A DNA stretch of 64,000 nt from Dehalococcoidia bacterium (GTDB taxonomy: Bacteria > Chloroflexota > Dehalococcoidia > Lucifugimonadales > UBA3495). The position numbers were made by a program, and so were the translations under genes. The stretch spans positions 1-64,000 of the forward strand of contig JAKUNL010000020.1 in NCBI GenBank assembly GCA_022451925.1. The letters are read 5' to 3'. Below are positions 51,455-61,894 of this stretch, in pieces. The notes below the pieces were generated by a model. That model did not search any database, was not told where the DNA came from, and saw only the letters and a list, made by a program, of their open reading frames with translations. Position 1 is the stretch's first letter. Every line of letters begins with the position of its first letter.

Positions 51455-52225
51455 CTAGGCCTCAACCGTGTCTTTAATAAAGGGCATTCCATAAAGTTCC
51501 AAGAGGCGTATCGCCTCCGCGTCATTCTTGGCCGTAGTAGCTATAGTTACCTGAAGGCCACGAATTTTATCAATCTCGTTGTAGTCGATCTCCGGAAATA
51601 TTATCTGTTCTCGGATACCAATAGTGTAATTGCCGCGTCCGTCCAATCCACGTCTGGCCAGACCGCGGAAATCCCGAATACGAGGCAGAGCAGTATTAAC
51701 CAGGCGATCAAGAAAATGATACATCCTGGGCCCACGCAGTGTGACAGCAGTTCCGATTGGGTTACCTTCCCTCAGTTTAAATCCAGCAATAGATTTTCTG
51801 GCTACGGTTACTACTGGCTTCTGTCCGCTTATCACTGTCAGATCTCTGGTGGCTGACTCTATAGCCCTCCCGTTAGTGAGAGCCTCTCCAACTCCTATGT
51901 TGAGAACTATCTTCTGCAGGCGAGGGACTTCCATGGGATTACCGTAGTTAAACTCCCTCACCATGATGGGGATTATCTCTTCCTTGAATTGTTGATAAAG
52001 GCGGGGTGTAGGCGGAGGTTCTTTAGGTGCTTCTAAAACCTGGTCTCCACTCCTACCACCGCGCGCAGCAACTCGATCCCGACGTTGCCTACCTGAGGTC
52101 GGTTCTTCCGCTAATTGTTCGTTCTGTCCACCCTCAGAATTTTCACCCGATTCTTCAGTCTTGTCCTCGGCCATTTCTTCTGAGTCGTTTAGGTCTTCCG
52201 GCTGTTGTGTTTCTTCATCGAGCAT
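51455..52225 (-). CDS. rplE: 50S ribosomal protein L5 with an about 73-aa acidic N-terminal extension
   Basis: [42 protein letters not shown] preceded by [42 protein letters not shown]. Confidence 0.95.
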   Translation of the reverse strand: MLDEETQQPEDLNDSEEMAEDKTEESGENSEGGQNEQLAEEPTSGRQRRDRVAARGGRSGDQVLEAPKEPPPTPRLYQQFKEEIIPIMVREFNYGNPMEVPRLQKIVLNIGVGEALTNGRAIESATRDLTVISGQKPVVTVARKSIAGFKLREGNPIGTAVTLRGPRMYHFLDRLVNTALPRIRDFRGLARRGLDGRGNYTIGIREQIIFPEIDYNEIDKIRGLQVTIATTAKNDAEAIRLLELYGMPFIKDTVEA

Positions 52226-52535
52226 CGTCGATAACTTCCTGGCATTTGGTACAACTGCGTACTCGCGAGCCTGTGTCCAAGAACGCCGTCTTGGGTTTGG
52301 TCGGTTCGTTACATTTGTTACAAATCAATAATACGTTTGACGCGTGAATGGAGGCCTCTTTCTGAATTCGTCCCGATTGACTGACACCGGGCCTGGCCTT
52401 CATGTGCCGAGTTACCAGATTTACACCTTCGACGATAACTCGATCTTCATCGAGGAATCGGCGTTCCACTCGGCCTGTTTTACCTTTTTCTTTGCCGGCG
52501 ATTACCAGCACATTGTCCCCCGTCCGGATTCGCAT
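52215..52535 (-). CDS. rplX: 50S ribosomal protein L24
   Basis: [45 protein letters not shown]. Confidence 0.97.
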   Translation of the reverse strand: MRIRTGDNVLVIAGKEKGKTGRVERRFLDEDRVIVEGVNLVTRHMKARPGVSQSGRIQKEASIHASNVLLICNKCNEPTKPKTAFLDTGSRVRSCTKCQEVIDDAR

Positions 52536-52903
52536 TAAACAACCTCTGGTGCGAGAGAAACAATCCTCATGAAGCCTTTATCTCTCAATTCACGAGCAAC
52601 AGGTCCAAAGATGCGCGTGCCTCTAGGCATTTGATCTTCCCCAATCAGCACCGCTGCATTGTCATCAAATTTAATATAAGTGCCGTCCGGTCTGCGCCGA
52701 CCTTGGGCTTGACGTATAACAACCGCACGCACCACTTCCCCTTTTCTCACAGGAGAATTTGGCGCGGCTTCCCTGACGTTACAAACCACTACATCGCCAA
52801 CATGCGCGTATTTCCGTTTGCTACTTCCGGGTATGTTGATTAGGCGAATTACCTTCGCCCCGCTATTGTCAGCCACTCTTAGCCGGGTATAAGTTTGAAT
52901 CAT
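52535..52903 (-). CDS. rplN: 50S ribosomal protein L14
   Basis: [24 protein letters not shown]...[28 protein letters not shown]. Confidence 0.97.
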   Translation of the reverse strand: MIQTYTRLRVADNSGAKVIRLINIPGSSKRKYAHVGDVVVCNVREAAPNSPVRKGEVVRAVVIRQAQGRRRPDGTYIKFDDNAAVLIGEDQMPRGTRIFGPVARELRDKGFMRIVSLAPEVV

Positions 52904-53349
52904 TCCTCGTCTTCCTGTTCATCCGGCTTTTCAGCGACTTGAAGTTCGTCTGTTTCCGTCTCTTCCGCCGTTTCAACTACGTTATCCATTTCGGCTGCCT
53001 CGGTAGCTTCCGCTCTCGCTTCTGCGGCAACAATACGGGGTTGGGTAATATCCTGACCAACGTCTGTCTCGACGTCTATAGGCCGGACGTCCGCAACCTG
53101 CTTCCGATCCAGTATGGCCATGAGGCGCCAGTGTTTGTTTTTAGATATACGACGCGTCTCTTCAATACGCACTGTATCGCCCAAGTGGCACTGGTTCTCG
53201 GGGTCGTGAACATAGAATCGTGCAACCCTACGCATCTGCTTGCGATACAATCGGTGCCGTTGTTTCCAAACCATCTCTACTACGGCTGTTTTATCTTGAT
53301 TGGTTCGCACCACTGCTCCAACGCGAACCTTGCGCATAGACCTTGCCAC
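52900..53349 (-). CDS. rpsQ: 30S ribosomal protein S17 with acidic C-terminal extension
   Basis: [66 protein letters not shown] then Ala/Glu-rich tail. Confidence 0.95.
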   Translation of the reverse strand: MARSMRKVRVGAVVRTNQDKTAVVEMVWKQRHRLYRKQMRRVARFYVHDPENQCHLGDTVRIEETRRISKNKHWRLMAILDRKQVADVRPIDVETDVGQDITQPRIVAAEARAEATEAAEMDNVVETAEETETDELQVAEKPDEQEDEE

Positions 53350-53549
53350 TAACCAGCCTCCTGAATCTGCCGTTCTCTAATAACCGTACGAATCCTGGCG
53401 ATGGTTTTTTTTACAGCGCCTGGTTCGTTTGTGTTGGTCAATTGATTTGTCGCTGCGCTGAACCTGAGGTTCATCAGTTCCTTAGCAGCCTTTTCCAACT
53501 CTTCGTGTAATTGGTCATTACTGAGTTCTCTTACTTCATGTACTCGCAT
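53349..53549 (-). CDS. rpmC: 50S ribosomal protein L29
   Basis: VRELSNDQLHEELEKAAKELMNLRFSAATNQLTNTNEPGAVKKTIARIRTVIRER. Confidence 0.96.
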   Translation of the reverse strand: MRVHEVRELSNDQLHEELEKAAKELMNLRFSAATNQLTNTNEPGAVKKTIARIRTVIRERQIQEAG

Positions 53550-53551
53550 AG

Positions 53552-53992
53552 TTAACCCAAACCATTTGCCACTGCGGCGGCCAATCTATCTCTCACTACC
53601 GTTTTAGTAGGAATAGGCAATTTCCGTGAAGCTAATTTCAAGGCCTGAACAGCTTCTTCGTGGGGAACACCCGCCACTTCAAAGAGTATCTTCCCTGGTT
53701 TTACAACAGCTACCCAATAATCCACTGCAGCTTTTCCGCCACCCATGCGTGTTTCTGCAGGTTTTTTGCTGACGGACTTATCTGGAAAGACCCGGACCCA
53801 GACCTGGCCACCTCGTTTAAGATGCCTGGTGACGGCAACGCGGGCAGATTCTATCTGGCGCGCGGTTATCCAGTGAGCTTCCATCGCCTTGAGCCCAATC
53901 TCACCAAAGGCAACCGAGTTTCCTGTGGAAGCGTTTCCACGCATCTTTCCACGAAAATGTTTCCTAAATTTTGTTCGCTTGGGCTGCAGCAT
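53552..53992 (-). CDS. rplP: 50S ribosomal protein L16
   Basis: [70 protein letters not shown]. Confidence 0.97.
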   Translation of the reverse strand: MLQPKRTKFRKHFRGKMRGNASTGNSVAFGEIGLKAMEAHWITARQIESARVAVTRHLKRGGQVWVRVFPDKSVSKKPAETRMGGGKAAVDYWVAVVKPGKILFEVAGVPHEEAVQALKLASRKLPIPTKTVVRDRLAAAVANGLG

Positions 53993-54013
53993 GAGTAGCT
54001 CCTTGTTCGTTCC

Positions 54014-54757
54014 CTATTCGGGATCTTCCAGGTCGACTTGCTCGAGTGCATCCTCGATATCTTCGGCCTGTACTGTTACTTCTATGTTGTCGAGTTCCTC
54101 AGCCACGTCACCTTGAGGAGGTAGAATTTCGCCGTGGTAGACCCAGGTCTTGACTCCAACCTGGCCCATCACAGTGTAAGCCTCCGCCAATGAATAGTCG
54201 ATATCCGCACGCAATGTGTGTAACGGCACCTGGCCCATCATTAGTTTTTCGACACGAGCAATTTCAGAACCGGTAATCCGGCCCTTGATTATTATCTTGA
54301 TTCCCTGTGCTCCGGCCTGCATACATCGCTGTGCAGCCTGGCGCATGGCCCGGCGATAGGCGACTCTTCGCTCTAATTGTTCGGCCACATTCCGAGACAC
54401 CAGATAGGCATTGGTTTCCGGTTGTTCAATCTCGATAATGTTCAGTTGAATCCGGCTTTCGGTGATAGATTCCAATTTGGAGCGGAGATTCTTGACTCGT
54501 TCTCCGTCTCGACCAATCAATATACCTGGACGAGCAGAGTGGATATTAATCACACTATCCTGAGCACCTCGATCGATTTCGACCCGTGCAATACCAGCAT
54601 CTGAAAAAGCTTTATACTCGTCTTTTATACTTTCACGTAGGCGTAAATCCTGTTGCACCAAATTGCGATAGGAGCCGCCGTTTTGTGCGTACCAGTGTGC
54701 TTTCCAATCTTTAATGATTCCCAGACGGAAACCGTAAGGGTGGGTCTTATGCCCCAT
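54014..54757 (-). CDS. rpsC: 30S ribosomal protein S3 with acidic C-terminal tail
   Basis: MGHKTHPYGFRLGIIKDWKAHWYAQ...GVKTWVYHGEILPPQGDVAEELDNIE. Confidence 0.97.
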   Translation of the reverse strand: MGHKTHPYGFRLGIIKDWKAHWYAQNGGSYRNLVQQDLRLRESIKDEYKAFSDAGIARVEIDRGAQDSVINIHSARPGILIGRDGERVKNLRSKLESITESRIQLNIIEIEQPETNAYLVSRNVAEQLERRVAYRRAMRQAAQRCMQAGAQGIKIIIKGRITGSEIARVEKLMMGQVPLHTLRADIDYSLAEAYTVMGQVGVKTWVYHGEILPPQGDVAEELDNIEVTVQAEDIEDALEQVDLEDPE

Positions 54758-54759
54758 TC

Positions 54760-55107
54760 CTAGCTCCTATTCTCGACTTCGTCCACTTCGACTATTACAT
54801 GGCTCGAACGTTTTATTATCGGACCGATCCTGCCCCTGGCTCTAGGCCGAAACCGTTTTAATGATTTGGCGTTATCTGCTGAAATCCTAGTGATCCGGAG
54901 GTTGTCGCGATTCATCATCATGTTGTTTTCAGCATTAGCTGCGGCGGACGCAACAACCTTCGCTACGGTCTTCGCCCAGGGCGACGGCAACACACTAAGT
55001 GTGTCTAGTGCGGATTGGACTCGCTGCCCCCTAACCAGATCCAAAATGGGTTTGAGCCTTTTTTGGGAGGTACCCAAAGATTTAGCTACTGCTCTAACGG
55101 GTGGCAT
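54760..55107 (-). CDS. rplV: 50S ribosomal protein L22
   Basis: AVAKSLGTSQKRLKPILDLVRGQRVQSALDTLSVLPSPWAKTVAKVVASAAANAENN. Confidence 0.97.
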   Translation of the reverse strand: MPPVRAVAKSLGTSQKRLKPILDLVRGQRVQSALDTLSVLPSPWAKTVAKVVASAAANAENNMMMNRDNLRITRISADNAKSLKRFRPRARGRIGPIIKRSSHVIVEVDEVENRS

Positions 55108-55111
55108 TCTT

Positions 55112-55396
55112 TTACCTCACCCGGCTGGTACGTTCCGATTTCGCAATGTGACCGCGGTAAGTCCTCGTCGGAGAGAACTCACCCAACCGGTGTCCAACCA
55201 TGTTCTCTGTTACGAACACCGGCACGTGACGGCGACCATCGTGTACTCCAATAGTTAAGCCCACCATCTCTGGCATGATCATTGAAGCTCTGGCCCAAGT
55301 CTTTATGACCGTATTAGCCCCAGAACGTTGAACGGCTTCGACATGTTTCATCAGTTTGGGATGTACGTATGGTCCCTTTTTTATCGAACGGGACAT
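55112..55396 (-). CDS. rpsS: 30S ribosomal protein S19
   Basis: [26 protein letters not shown]...[21 protein letters not shown]-track extension to 55606 overlaps rplB and is rejected. Confidence 0.96.
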   Translation of the reverse strand: MSRSIKKGPYVHPKLMKHVEAVQRSGANTVIKTWARASMIMPEMVGLTIGVHDGRRHVPVFVTENMVGHRLGEFSPTRTYRGHIAKSERTSRVR

Positions 55397-55397
55397 C

Positions 55398-56231
55398 CTA
55401 GCGTCTCCTGGTTCTGCGCATGATAAATTTGCCCGACGCTTTCTTCTTGCGCCTCGTTTTGTAACCCAAGGTAGGCATACCCCAGGGCGATTTAGGTCCT
55501 GGCATACCGATGGGGGAACGTCCCTCACCACCGCCGTGCGGGTGATCAACAGGGTTCTTTGCCACTCCACGAACCTGTGGTCTGCGCCCTCTATGCCGGG
55601 ATGCACCTGCTTTGCCTAAACTTTCGTTCTTATGGTCAGGATTGGACAATTGACCAACACTGGCTCGACAACGTAGCAGTACCCGACGCATCTCACCAGA
55701 TGGCAGACGAACAAGGACATATTCGCCTTCCCTTGATAGAACTTGGGCACCAGTACCAGCGCCACGGACAATCTGACCACCCCGACCAGGAGTCAATTCT
55801 AGGTTATGAATAACCGTACCAGTAGGGATGTTGGTTAGTGGCAAGCAATTACCCAAGCTAATTTCGGCATCAGGTCCTGATTCGACGAAAGAACCGACTT
55901 CTAAACCGTTCGGTGCTAAGATATAACTCTTTTCACCGTCGACATAATAAATCAACGCGATTCGTGTCGTCCGGTTAGGGTCATATTCAATAGATTTTAC
56001 CCTTCCCGGTACTCCGTCTTTGATTCTCTTAAAGTCCACCTTGCGGTACATCTGTTTTGAACCGCCCCCCCGATGCCGTGAGGTAATCCGGCCTCTGTTA
56101 TTACGTCCGCCGTGATTCTGTTTTGGTTCAAGCAGGGATTTTTCCGGTTTTTGCGTAGTTATCTCTTCAAACGAGGCGACTACCGCGTTCCGGGTACCAG
56201 GTGTCCTAGGTCTTAGGTTCTTTAATGGCAT
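55398..56231 (-). CDS. rplB: 50S ribosomal protein L2
   Basis: [30 protein letters not shown]...[30 protein letters not shown]. Confidence 0.98.
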   Translation of the reverse strand: MPLKNLRPRTPGTRNAVVASFEEITTQKPEKSLLEPKQNHGGRNNRGRITSRHRGGGSKQMYRKVDFKRIKDGVPGRVKSIEYDPNRTTRIALIYYVDGEKSYILAPNGLEVGSFVESGPDAEISLGNCLPLTNIPTGTVIHNLELTPGRGGQIVRGAGTGAQVLSREGEYVLVRLPSGEMRRVLLRCRASVGQLSNPDHKNESLGKAGASRHRGRRPQVRGVAKNPVDHPHGGGEGRSPIGMPGPKSPWGMPTLGYKTRRKKKASGKFIMRRTRRR

Positions 56232-56240
56232 GGGAGTTCT

Positions 56241-56525
56241 CTACAACCCTTCGATGAGGTTGATACGATCACCCTGCTTCAGGGTGACGACAGCCTTTTT
56301 TTTATCGGGTTGTTTCTTGATACGGGGACCGTAGCGCTTCATCTTTCCCTTCAGCTTAGTAATATTCACATCAAGCACGGATACGTTGAAACTAGATTCG
56401 ACAGCTTGTTTAACTTCCACTTTATTAGCCTTGGGGGCAATGTGGAACGTGTATTTGCCGGTTTCCTGCAATAGCGTGCTTTTCTCCGTGATGGTGGGCT
56501 TAATCAGAACCTTATTGATGTCCAT
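56241..56525 (-). CDS. rplW: 50S ribosomal protein L23
   Basis: VLIKPTITEKSTLLQETGKYTFHIAPKANKVEVKQAVESSFNVSVLDVNI. Confidence 0.97.
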   Translation of the reverse strand: MDINKVLIKPTITEKSTLLQETGKYTFHIAPKANKVEVKQAVESSFNVSVLDVNITKLKGKMKRYGPRIKKQPDKKKAVVTLKQGDRINLIEGL

Positions 56526-56528
56526 ATA

Positions 56529-57449
56529 TTATGCCTCTCCCTCCGGAGTATCCGGAATCGACTGCGAGGCGGACTCCGAATCCGCGCTGGCTGCCGTCCG
56601 ACGGCGTCGGGTCCTCGGTTTAGGTGCCTCTTCTTCCGTTACCTTAGTTGTTTCGACATCTGATTCAGCTGTCGCGACTCGTCGCCTGCGAGGTCTAGGC
56701 TTCGTCTCTTCTTGCTGCGTAGCAGCCGGTTCCGTGGCAGGTTCGGCTGATGCTAATTCTTCTAAAGACTTATCATCAGCAGCCGCCAGCCCGACCGTCA
56801 TTTTAAGGCCGCGGCGTCCGTGTGGCTCTGAAGACAATGTTTCTTCAACCCACCTGGCTGCCTCTACTGTCATTATCACCAAGTCTTTAGACAGGAGTTC
56901 TTGGGCGTTCAATTGCTCCACTGGAAGCGTCCATATCTTTTGGATGTTACTGGCTGCCTGCACCACGTACCGGTCCGTTCCCTTGGTAACCACCAAGGCT
57001 GAACTAGAAACAGACAAGTTCTCCAACAGCTGGGCCATGGACTTGGTCTTACCGTCAATGGTGTTCATCGAATCCAGACAGAACAGACGTTCTCGCCTAG
57101 CCTTCTCAGATAACACGCAACGCAAAGCCTGCCTCTTCATCCGCTTGGGCAACGCGGCCCGGTAGCTACGAGGGTGTGGACCGAAAACGACGCCGCCATG
57201 ACGCCACTGTGGAGATCTTGTGCTGCCTTGTCTGGCACGACCAGTATGTTTCTGAGTCCATGGTTTGCGTCCGCCACCAGAAACTTCCGCTCTGGTTTTA
57301 GTGTCGTGAGTCCCGTGGCGTTTGTTGCCTTGGTATATGACCATGGCCTGGTGCACCAGGGATTTATTCATAGGGACGTTAAAGACAGCATCATTCAGAT
57401 CGATACTATCCAGCAGTTCCCCTTTTTGGTTCTTAACTGATACTTGCAT
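56529..57449 (-). CDS. rplD: 50S ribosomal protein L4 with an about 85-aa Arg/Glu-rich C-terminal extension
   Basis: MVIYQGNKRHGTHDTKTRAEVSGGGRKPWTQKHTGRARQGSTRSPQWRHGGVVFGP, then a tail with repeated KPRPRRRRVATA / KPRTRRRRTAAS. Confidence 0.95.
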   Translation of the reverse strand: MQVSVKNQKGELLDSIDLNDAVFNVPMNKSLVHQAMVIYQGNKRHGTHDTKTRAEVSGGGRKPWTQKHTGRARQGSTRSPQWRHGGVVFGPHPRSYRAALPKRMKRQALRCVLSEKARRERLFCLDSMNTIDGKTKSMAQLLENLSVSSSALVVTKGTDRYVVQAASNIQKIWTLPVEQLNAQELLSKDLVIMTVEAARWVEETLSSEPHGRRGLKMTVGLAAADDKSLEELASAEPATEPAATQQEETKPRPRRRRVATAESDVETTKVTEEEAPKPRTRRRRTAASADSESASQSIPDTPEGEA

Positions 57450-57497
57450 TAGCTATCTTTAATTCGCCGTATATCCCTATTGAAGTGACGGGCCTGT

Positions 57498-58115
57498 TTA
57501 GGCGCCCTTCCTCCGAATCTGCACCAAGCTGTTGGTTGCTCCGGGAATGCCACCTTTAATCATAAGCAGATTTCGTTCGGCGTCAATCTCTACAATTTCC
57601 AATCCCTTAACAGTGATCCTGCGGTTACCCATATGACCACTCATTTTTAAACCTTTATACACCTTCCCTGGAGTGGTGCCGCCGCCAATGGATCCGGGTG
57701 CTCTAGCCCGGTCGGATTGGCCGTGGGTACGAGGGCCGCCGCCGAAATCCCAACGTTTCATAGTTCCGGCAAAACCCCGTCCCTTGGACTTTCCAATTAC
57801 ATCGATTTTTTCACCAGCCTGAAAGATGTCAACCCCAATTGTTTGACCGACCGTGAACTCACTTGTATCGTCTGTTGTAACTTCACGTAGATATCGGGAC
57901 AGGCGGCTGTCCTTAAGATGGCCAGCCTCGGGTTTGTTCCGTCGTTTTACGTCGCCATAACCAAGCTGAATTGCCTCGTATCCGTCGGTTTCCTTAGTCT
58001 TTACTTGGGTAACAACGCACGGGCCGGCTTCAATAACGGTAACGGGAACTACTCTTCCGTCTTCACGGAAGAGTTGAGTCATCCCTATCTTCTTTCCAAG
58101 GAATCCCTGGAGCAT
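57498..58115 (-). CDS. rplC: 50S ribosomal protein L3
   Basis: GFLGKKIGMTQLFREDGRVVPVTVIEAGPCVVTQVKT; GRGFAGTMKRWDFGGGPRTHGQSDRARAPGSIGG. Confidence 0.97.
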   Translation of the reverse strand: MLQGFLGKKIGMTQLFREDGRVVPVTVIEAGPCVVTQVKTKETDGYEAIQLGYGDVKRRNKPEAGHLKDSRLSRYLREVTTDDTSEFTVGQTIGVDIFQAGEKIDVIGKSKGRGFAGTMKRWDFGGGPRTHGQSDRARAPGSIGGGTTPGKVYKGLKMSGHMGNRRITVKGLEIVEIDAERNLLMIKGGIPGATNSLVQIRRKGA

Positions 58116-58183
58116 GGTAAGTAGCCTTTATTATTTAATTGCCTGATTAGTTAAGTTATTAGGATCAGGCTTCTGGTCGATGA

Positions 58184-58495
58184 CTAGAGTTTAATCGAGA
58201 TGTCTACGCCGGCTGGCAAATTCAACCGTGTCAGAGAGTCGATGGTCTTAGAAGTAGGCTCCAAGATATCGATCAGGCGCTTATGGGTCCTGATTTCGAA
58301 ATGCTCCCGAGAATCTTTATCCACATGGGGCCCCCGAATCACACAGAACCTTCGAATGTGCGTTGGCAACGGGACGGGACCAGCAACACGTGCCCCGGTC
58401 CGTTCAGCTGTTTCCACAATCTGACCAGTGGAAAGATCTAACATCTTATGATCAAACGCTTTTAATATAATCCGTACTTTTTGCCGAGTTACCAT
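58184..58495 (-). CDS. rpsJ: 30S ribosomal protein S10
   Basis: [73 protein letters not shown]. Confidence 0.97.
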   Translation of the reverse strand: MVTRQKVRIILKAFDHKMLDLSTGQIVETAERTGARVAGPVPLPTHIRRFCVIRGPHVDKDSREHFEIRTHKRLIDILEPTSKTIDSLTRLNLPAGVDISIKL

Positions 58496-58561
58496 ATGCC
58501 TACTTTTCGGAGTTCTTTATTTTTTTTTTTTTAGTTTGCCGAGGCGTTCTACCACTACTAC

Positions 58562-60643
58562 CTAGGTAGTTACCAGCGTTTTTACGATATGATCTGGAAC
58601 GGCTTCGTAGTACTTGAATTCCATTGAATACGACGCCCTACCCTGGCTTAGCGAACGAAGCGCGGTCGTGTATGAGAACGTCTCTCCCAACGGAATCAAG
58701 GCCCTAACCGACTGTAGGTCTTCTTGAGCCTCGATGTTCTGAATCTGCGCTCTCCGCGTTCCCAAATCCCCGATAACGTCACCAAGATATTCACTCGGGG
58801 TCACCACTTCAAGATCCGAGATTGGCTCGAGCAGAACTGGCGAGCACTTCGGCGCACCTTCTCTTATGGCCAACATACCGGCACTTCGGAAAGCCATTTC
58901 AGAGGAGTCTACTTGATGGAAGCTTCCATCCACCAAGGCCACCTTCAAATCCACCAGAGGATAACCGGCTAGCGGCCCGTTGTCTAGGGCATCTCTAACG
59001 CCCTTCTCAACGGCGGGGATATATTCTCTAGGAATGGCTCCCCTAGTGATACTATTTTCAAAAATGATTCCGGCCCCTTGCTCCAGAGGAGTAAGTTGCA
59101 GAATCACATGGCCAAATTGGCCGTGGCCACCAGTCTGGCGGACAAAACGACCTTCAACTTCTTTAGATTCGGTCAACGCTTCACGGTAAGAAACCCGGGG
59201 CATACCAACCTGAGCAACTACACTAAATTCGCGGCGCATGCGGTCAACCAAGACTTCTAGGTGAAGTTCACCCATACCGGAGATAATGGTCTGACCGGTC
59301 TCTTCATTGACATTGACCAAGAATGTGGGATCCTCGTCAGCCAACTTCCTTAAAGCATCGGCCAAACGATCTTGGTCTTGCTTGGTATTTGGTTCAACGG
59401 CCACCGATACCACCGGCTTAGGGAATCGTGGAGGTTCAAGGATCACACCGCCATCTGAAAAACCAATGGTGTCACCCGTGAAGGTATTCTTCAATCCGAT
59501 AGCAGCACAGATGTTGCCAGCCGTTACTTCTTCTAATTCTTCCCTTGAGTTGGCATGCATTCGCAACAGACGACCCATCCGTTCACGCTCATTCTTCGTG
59601 ATATTGCTCACAACAGCACCGGCTTTAACCGTGCCCGAGTAAACCCTTAGGAAAACCAGTCGACCCACATAAGGGTCGGTGGCAACCTTAAAGGCCAGTG
59701 CCGCCATAGGTTCTGTAGCGTCTGGGTTTCTGAGTTCGATTTCTTCGGTCCTAGGATTAGTTCCTTCCACAGCAGGAACATCGGCAGGGGAGGGGAGGTA
59801 TTCTACGATTGCGTCCAGAAGGTTGTGGACTCCCTTCGCGAACATAGCACTTCCACACATGACCGGTACCAATTTGTGGTCGACAGTGGCTTGCCTGAGC
59901 GCATCCACCAGCTCCTGCTGACCGATTTCCTCGCCATCAAGGAATTTCTCTAGAAGTGCATCATCCGTCTCTGCAATCTTCTCGATCATGGTCTCGCGCC
60001 ACTGTTCGTATTGATCTTGATAATCAGCTGGAATGGGAGTGTCCTCAGGGCGGTCTACGTTACCTTCATTCACGCGGCCAACAGGGAATTCAGTTGCCAT
60101 ACCCGTAACAAGATCAATCATTCCAGCAAACTGATCTTCCGCACCTATGGGAATCTGGATGGCCACAGGGTTACCGTTTAGACGCCTACGTATGGACTCA
60201 ATCGTGCGCTCAAAATTCGCGCCAACACGATCCATCTTATTGACGAATGCGATGCGAGGGACTTTATACGTATCGGCTTGTCGCCAGACCGTTTCCGATT
60301 GGGACTGGACGCCAGCCACCGCGTCTAGGACGACGATACCGCCGTCCAGGACCCTTAGACTTCGTTCAACTTCCGCTGTGAAGTCAACGTGTCCTGGAGT
60401 GTCAATAACATTGATACGGTGGTCATTCCAGTAGGTCGTGGTTGCCGCTGCAGTTATGGTTATACCGCGTTCTTTTTCTTGTTCCATCCAATCCATGGCG
60501 GTATTACCATCGTCTACGCCACCTGCCCGGTGAATACGGCCAGTGGCATATAGGACCTGCTCAGTTACAGTTGTTTTACCAGCATCAATATGGGCAATGA
60601 ACCCGATATTACGAATCTTGCCAATAGGAAATTCAGCTACCAT
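58562..60643 (-). CDS. fusA: Elongation factor G
   Basis: IRNIGFIAHIDAGKTTVTEQVLYATGRIHRAGGVDDGNTAMDWMEQEKERGITI; start at internal Met 60643. Confidence 0.98.
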   Translation of the reverse strand: MVAEFPIGKIRNIGFIAHIDAGKTTVTEQVLYATGRIHRAGGVDDGNTAMDWMEQEKERGITITAAATTTYWNDHRINVIDTPGHVDFTAEVERSLRVLDGGIVVLDAVAGVQSQSETVWRQADTYKVPRIAFVNKMDRVGANFERTIESIRRRLNGNPVAIQIPIGAEDQFAGMIDLVTGMATEFPVGRVNEGNVDRPEDTPIPADYQDQYEQWRETMIEKIAETDDALLEKFLDGEEIGQQELVDALRQATVDHKLVPVMCGSAMFAKGVHNLLDAIVEYLPSPADVPAVEGTNPRTEEIELRNPDATEPMAALAFKVATDPYVGRLVFLRVYSGTVKAGAVVSNITKNERERMGRLLRMHANSREELEEVTAGNICAAIGLKNTFTGDTIGFSDGGVILEPPRFPKPVVSVAVEPNTKQDQDRLADALRKLADEDPTFLVNVNEETGQTIISGMGELHLEVLVDRMRREFSVVAQVGMPRVSYREALTESKEVEGRFVRQTGGHGQFGHVILQLTPLEQGAGIIFENSITRGAIPREYIPAVEKGVRDALDNGPLAGYPLVDLKVALVDGSFHQVDSSEMAFRSAGMLAIREGAPKCSPVLLEPISDLEVVTPSEYLGDVIGDLGTRRAQIQNIEAQEDLQSVRALIPLGETFSYTTALRSLSQGRASYSMEFKYYEAVPDHIVKTLVTT

Positions 60644-60715
60644 TAGGCTGGGCACTGGATACTTAAGTAGAAGACAGGGCGCAGGGGCCTACAGGGGGAC
60701 TATCTAAAGCGATAA

Positions 60716-61186
60716 TTACCTACGGTAGTGCACAAAGGCCCGGTTGGCTTCCGCCATCCGGTGCAATTCCTCCCTTCTACGGACTGCCGTACCCTCGCCA
60801 CGGGAAGCATCCATCAATTCTTGTGCCAGTCCTCGCCGCATAGGCATCCCAGTCCGGGACCTGGCTCCTCTGATGAGCCAGCGCATGGCAAGCGCCTCGC
60901 TACGAACCCCACGGAGTTCCGTGGGGACTTGGATGGTAGACCCACCAATTCGCTTTGGTCGGACCTCCACCGCGGGGGTGGCATTCCTTAATGCCTGTTG
61001 GAAGACCTCCAGAGGTTCTCTGCTAGACTCTTCCTGTATGATTTCAAATGCGCTATATGTGATTCTCTGGGCAGTCGATTTCTTGCCTTTGATCATCAGC
61101 CTGTTGATAAAACGCGCCAGTTCCGCGTCATTAAAACGTGGGTCGGGTGATATATCTCTTTTTTCTGCGCGGCGTCTTCTAGACAT
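60716..61186 (-). CDS. rpsG: 30S ribosomal protein S7
   Basis: SRRRRAEKRDISPDPRFNDAELARFINRLMIKGKKSTAQRI...FVHYRR. Confidence 0.97.
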   Translation of the reverse strand: MSRRRRAEKRDISPDPRFNDAELARFINRLMIKGKKSTAQRITYSAFEIIQEESSREPLEVFQQALRNATPAVEVRPKRIGGSTIQVPTELRGVRSEALAMRWLIRGARSRTGMPMRRGLAQELMDASRGEGTAVRRREELHRMAEANRAFVHYRR

Positions 61187-61255
61187 TGGTAGTTACACCT
61201 TTGCTCGAATCTCGTATGGCTCCAGCCATTTCATAGCGAGAACCGAATCGATCGG

Positions 61256-61678
61256 CTAAGCTCCTTCACGAGGCTTGAGCGCCCCATACTTGCTGCGGCC
61301 GCGACGGCGATCCGGTACGCCTTCACAATCGAGTGCGCTGCGAACAACGTGATACCTGACACCAGGAAGGTCCTTCACACGACCTCCTCGAATCAGCACT
61401 ACCGAGTGCTCCTGGAGATTATGCCCCTCACCCCCTATATAGGCGGTTACTTCCTGTCCATTGGTCAAACGTACTCTCGCAATCTTACGCAGAGCTGAGT
61501 TTGGCTTTTTAGGCGTCATTGTGCGCACTTGAATACACACACCGCGACGCTGCGGACAACCAGGACCCCATTTTGTCCGGTTGGTAAGTGAGTTCTGAAC
61601 CCAGTGCATCGCCGGCGCCTTGGTTTTTTTACGGACCGGCTTCCGGCCTTTGCGAACTAACTGGTTTACTGTTGGCAT
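61256..61678 (-). CDS. rpsL: 30S ribosomal protein S12
   Basis: [24 protein letters not shown]...[70 protein letters not shown]. Confidence 0.98.
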   Translation of the reverse strand: MPTVNQLVRKGRKPVRKKTKAPAMHWVQNSLTNRTKWGPGCPQRRGVCIQVRTMTPKKPNSALRKIARVRLTNGQEVTAYIGGEGHNLQEHSVVLIRGGRVKDLPGVRYHVVRSALDCEGVPDRRRGRSKYGALKPREGA

Positions 61679-61714
61679 AGGAAAATCCCCTCTCCACAAT
61701 GGACACGGTGTATA

Positions 61715-61743
61715 ACTCTATCAATCGACTATCGGAATGTCAA
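61715..61743 (-). promoter_or_regulatory. Sigma70 promoter of the str/S10 superoperon
   Basis: Minus strand TTGACA - 17 nt - TAGAGT, about 40 nt upstream of the rpsL ATG. Confidence 0.65.
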
Positions 61744-61877
61744 CAGATTTTACGAGTGATTACAGTGTAATTAAATAGAGTTTCAATAAACTTAATGACG
61801 CAGAATCTCCAAGCATAAGGCAGCTGTTACACTCTAGTTATAAAATCGACATACACTCATTTTATGATTGATGACCC

Positions 61878-61894
61878 GAAACCAATTTGGTTTC
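61878..61894. promoter_or_regulatory. 17-bp odd-centred palindrome GAAACCAA-T-TTGGTTTC
   Basis: 8-bp perfect arms directly abutting TTGACA (61895-61900) of a candidate plus-strand promoter TTGACA-17-TAAAGT (61895-61923). Confidence 0.45.

Noticed and set aside
55397-55606. N-terminal extension of rpsS
   Set aside because: It overlaps rplB on the same strand; the canonical [15 protein letters not shown] start is at 55396.
58520-58532. T-tract between fusA and rpsJ as an intrinsic terminator
   Set aside because: Genes there run on the minus strand, where this is an A-tract, and no adjacent GC hairpin was seen.
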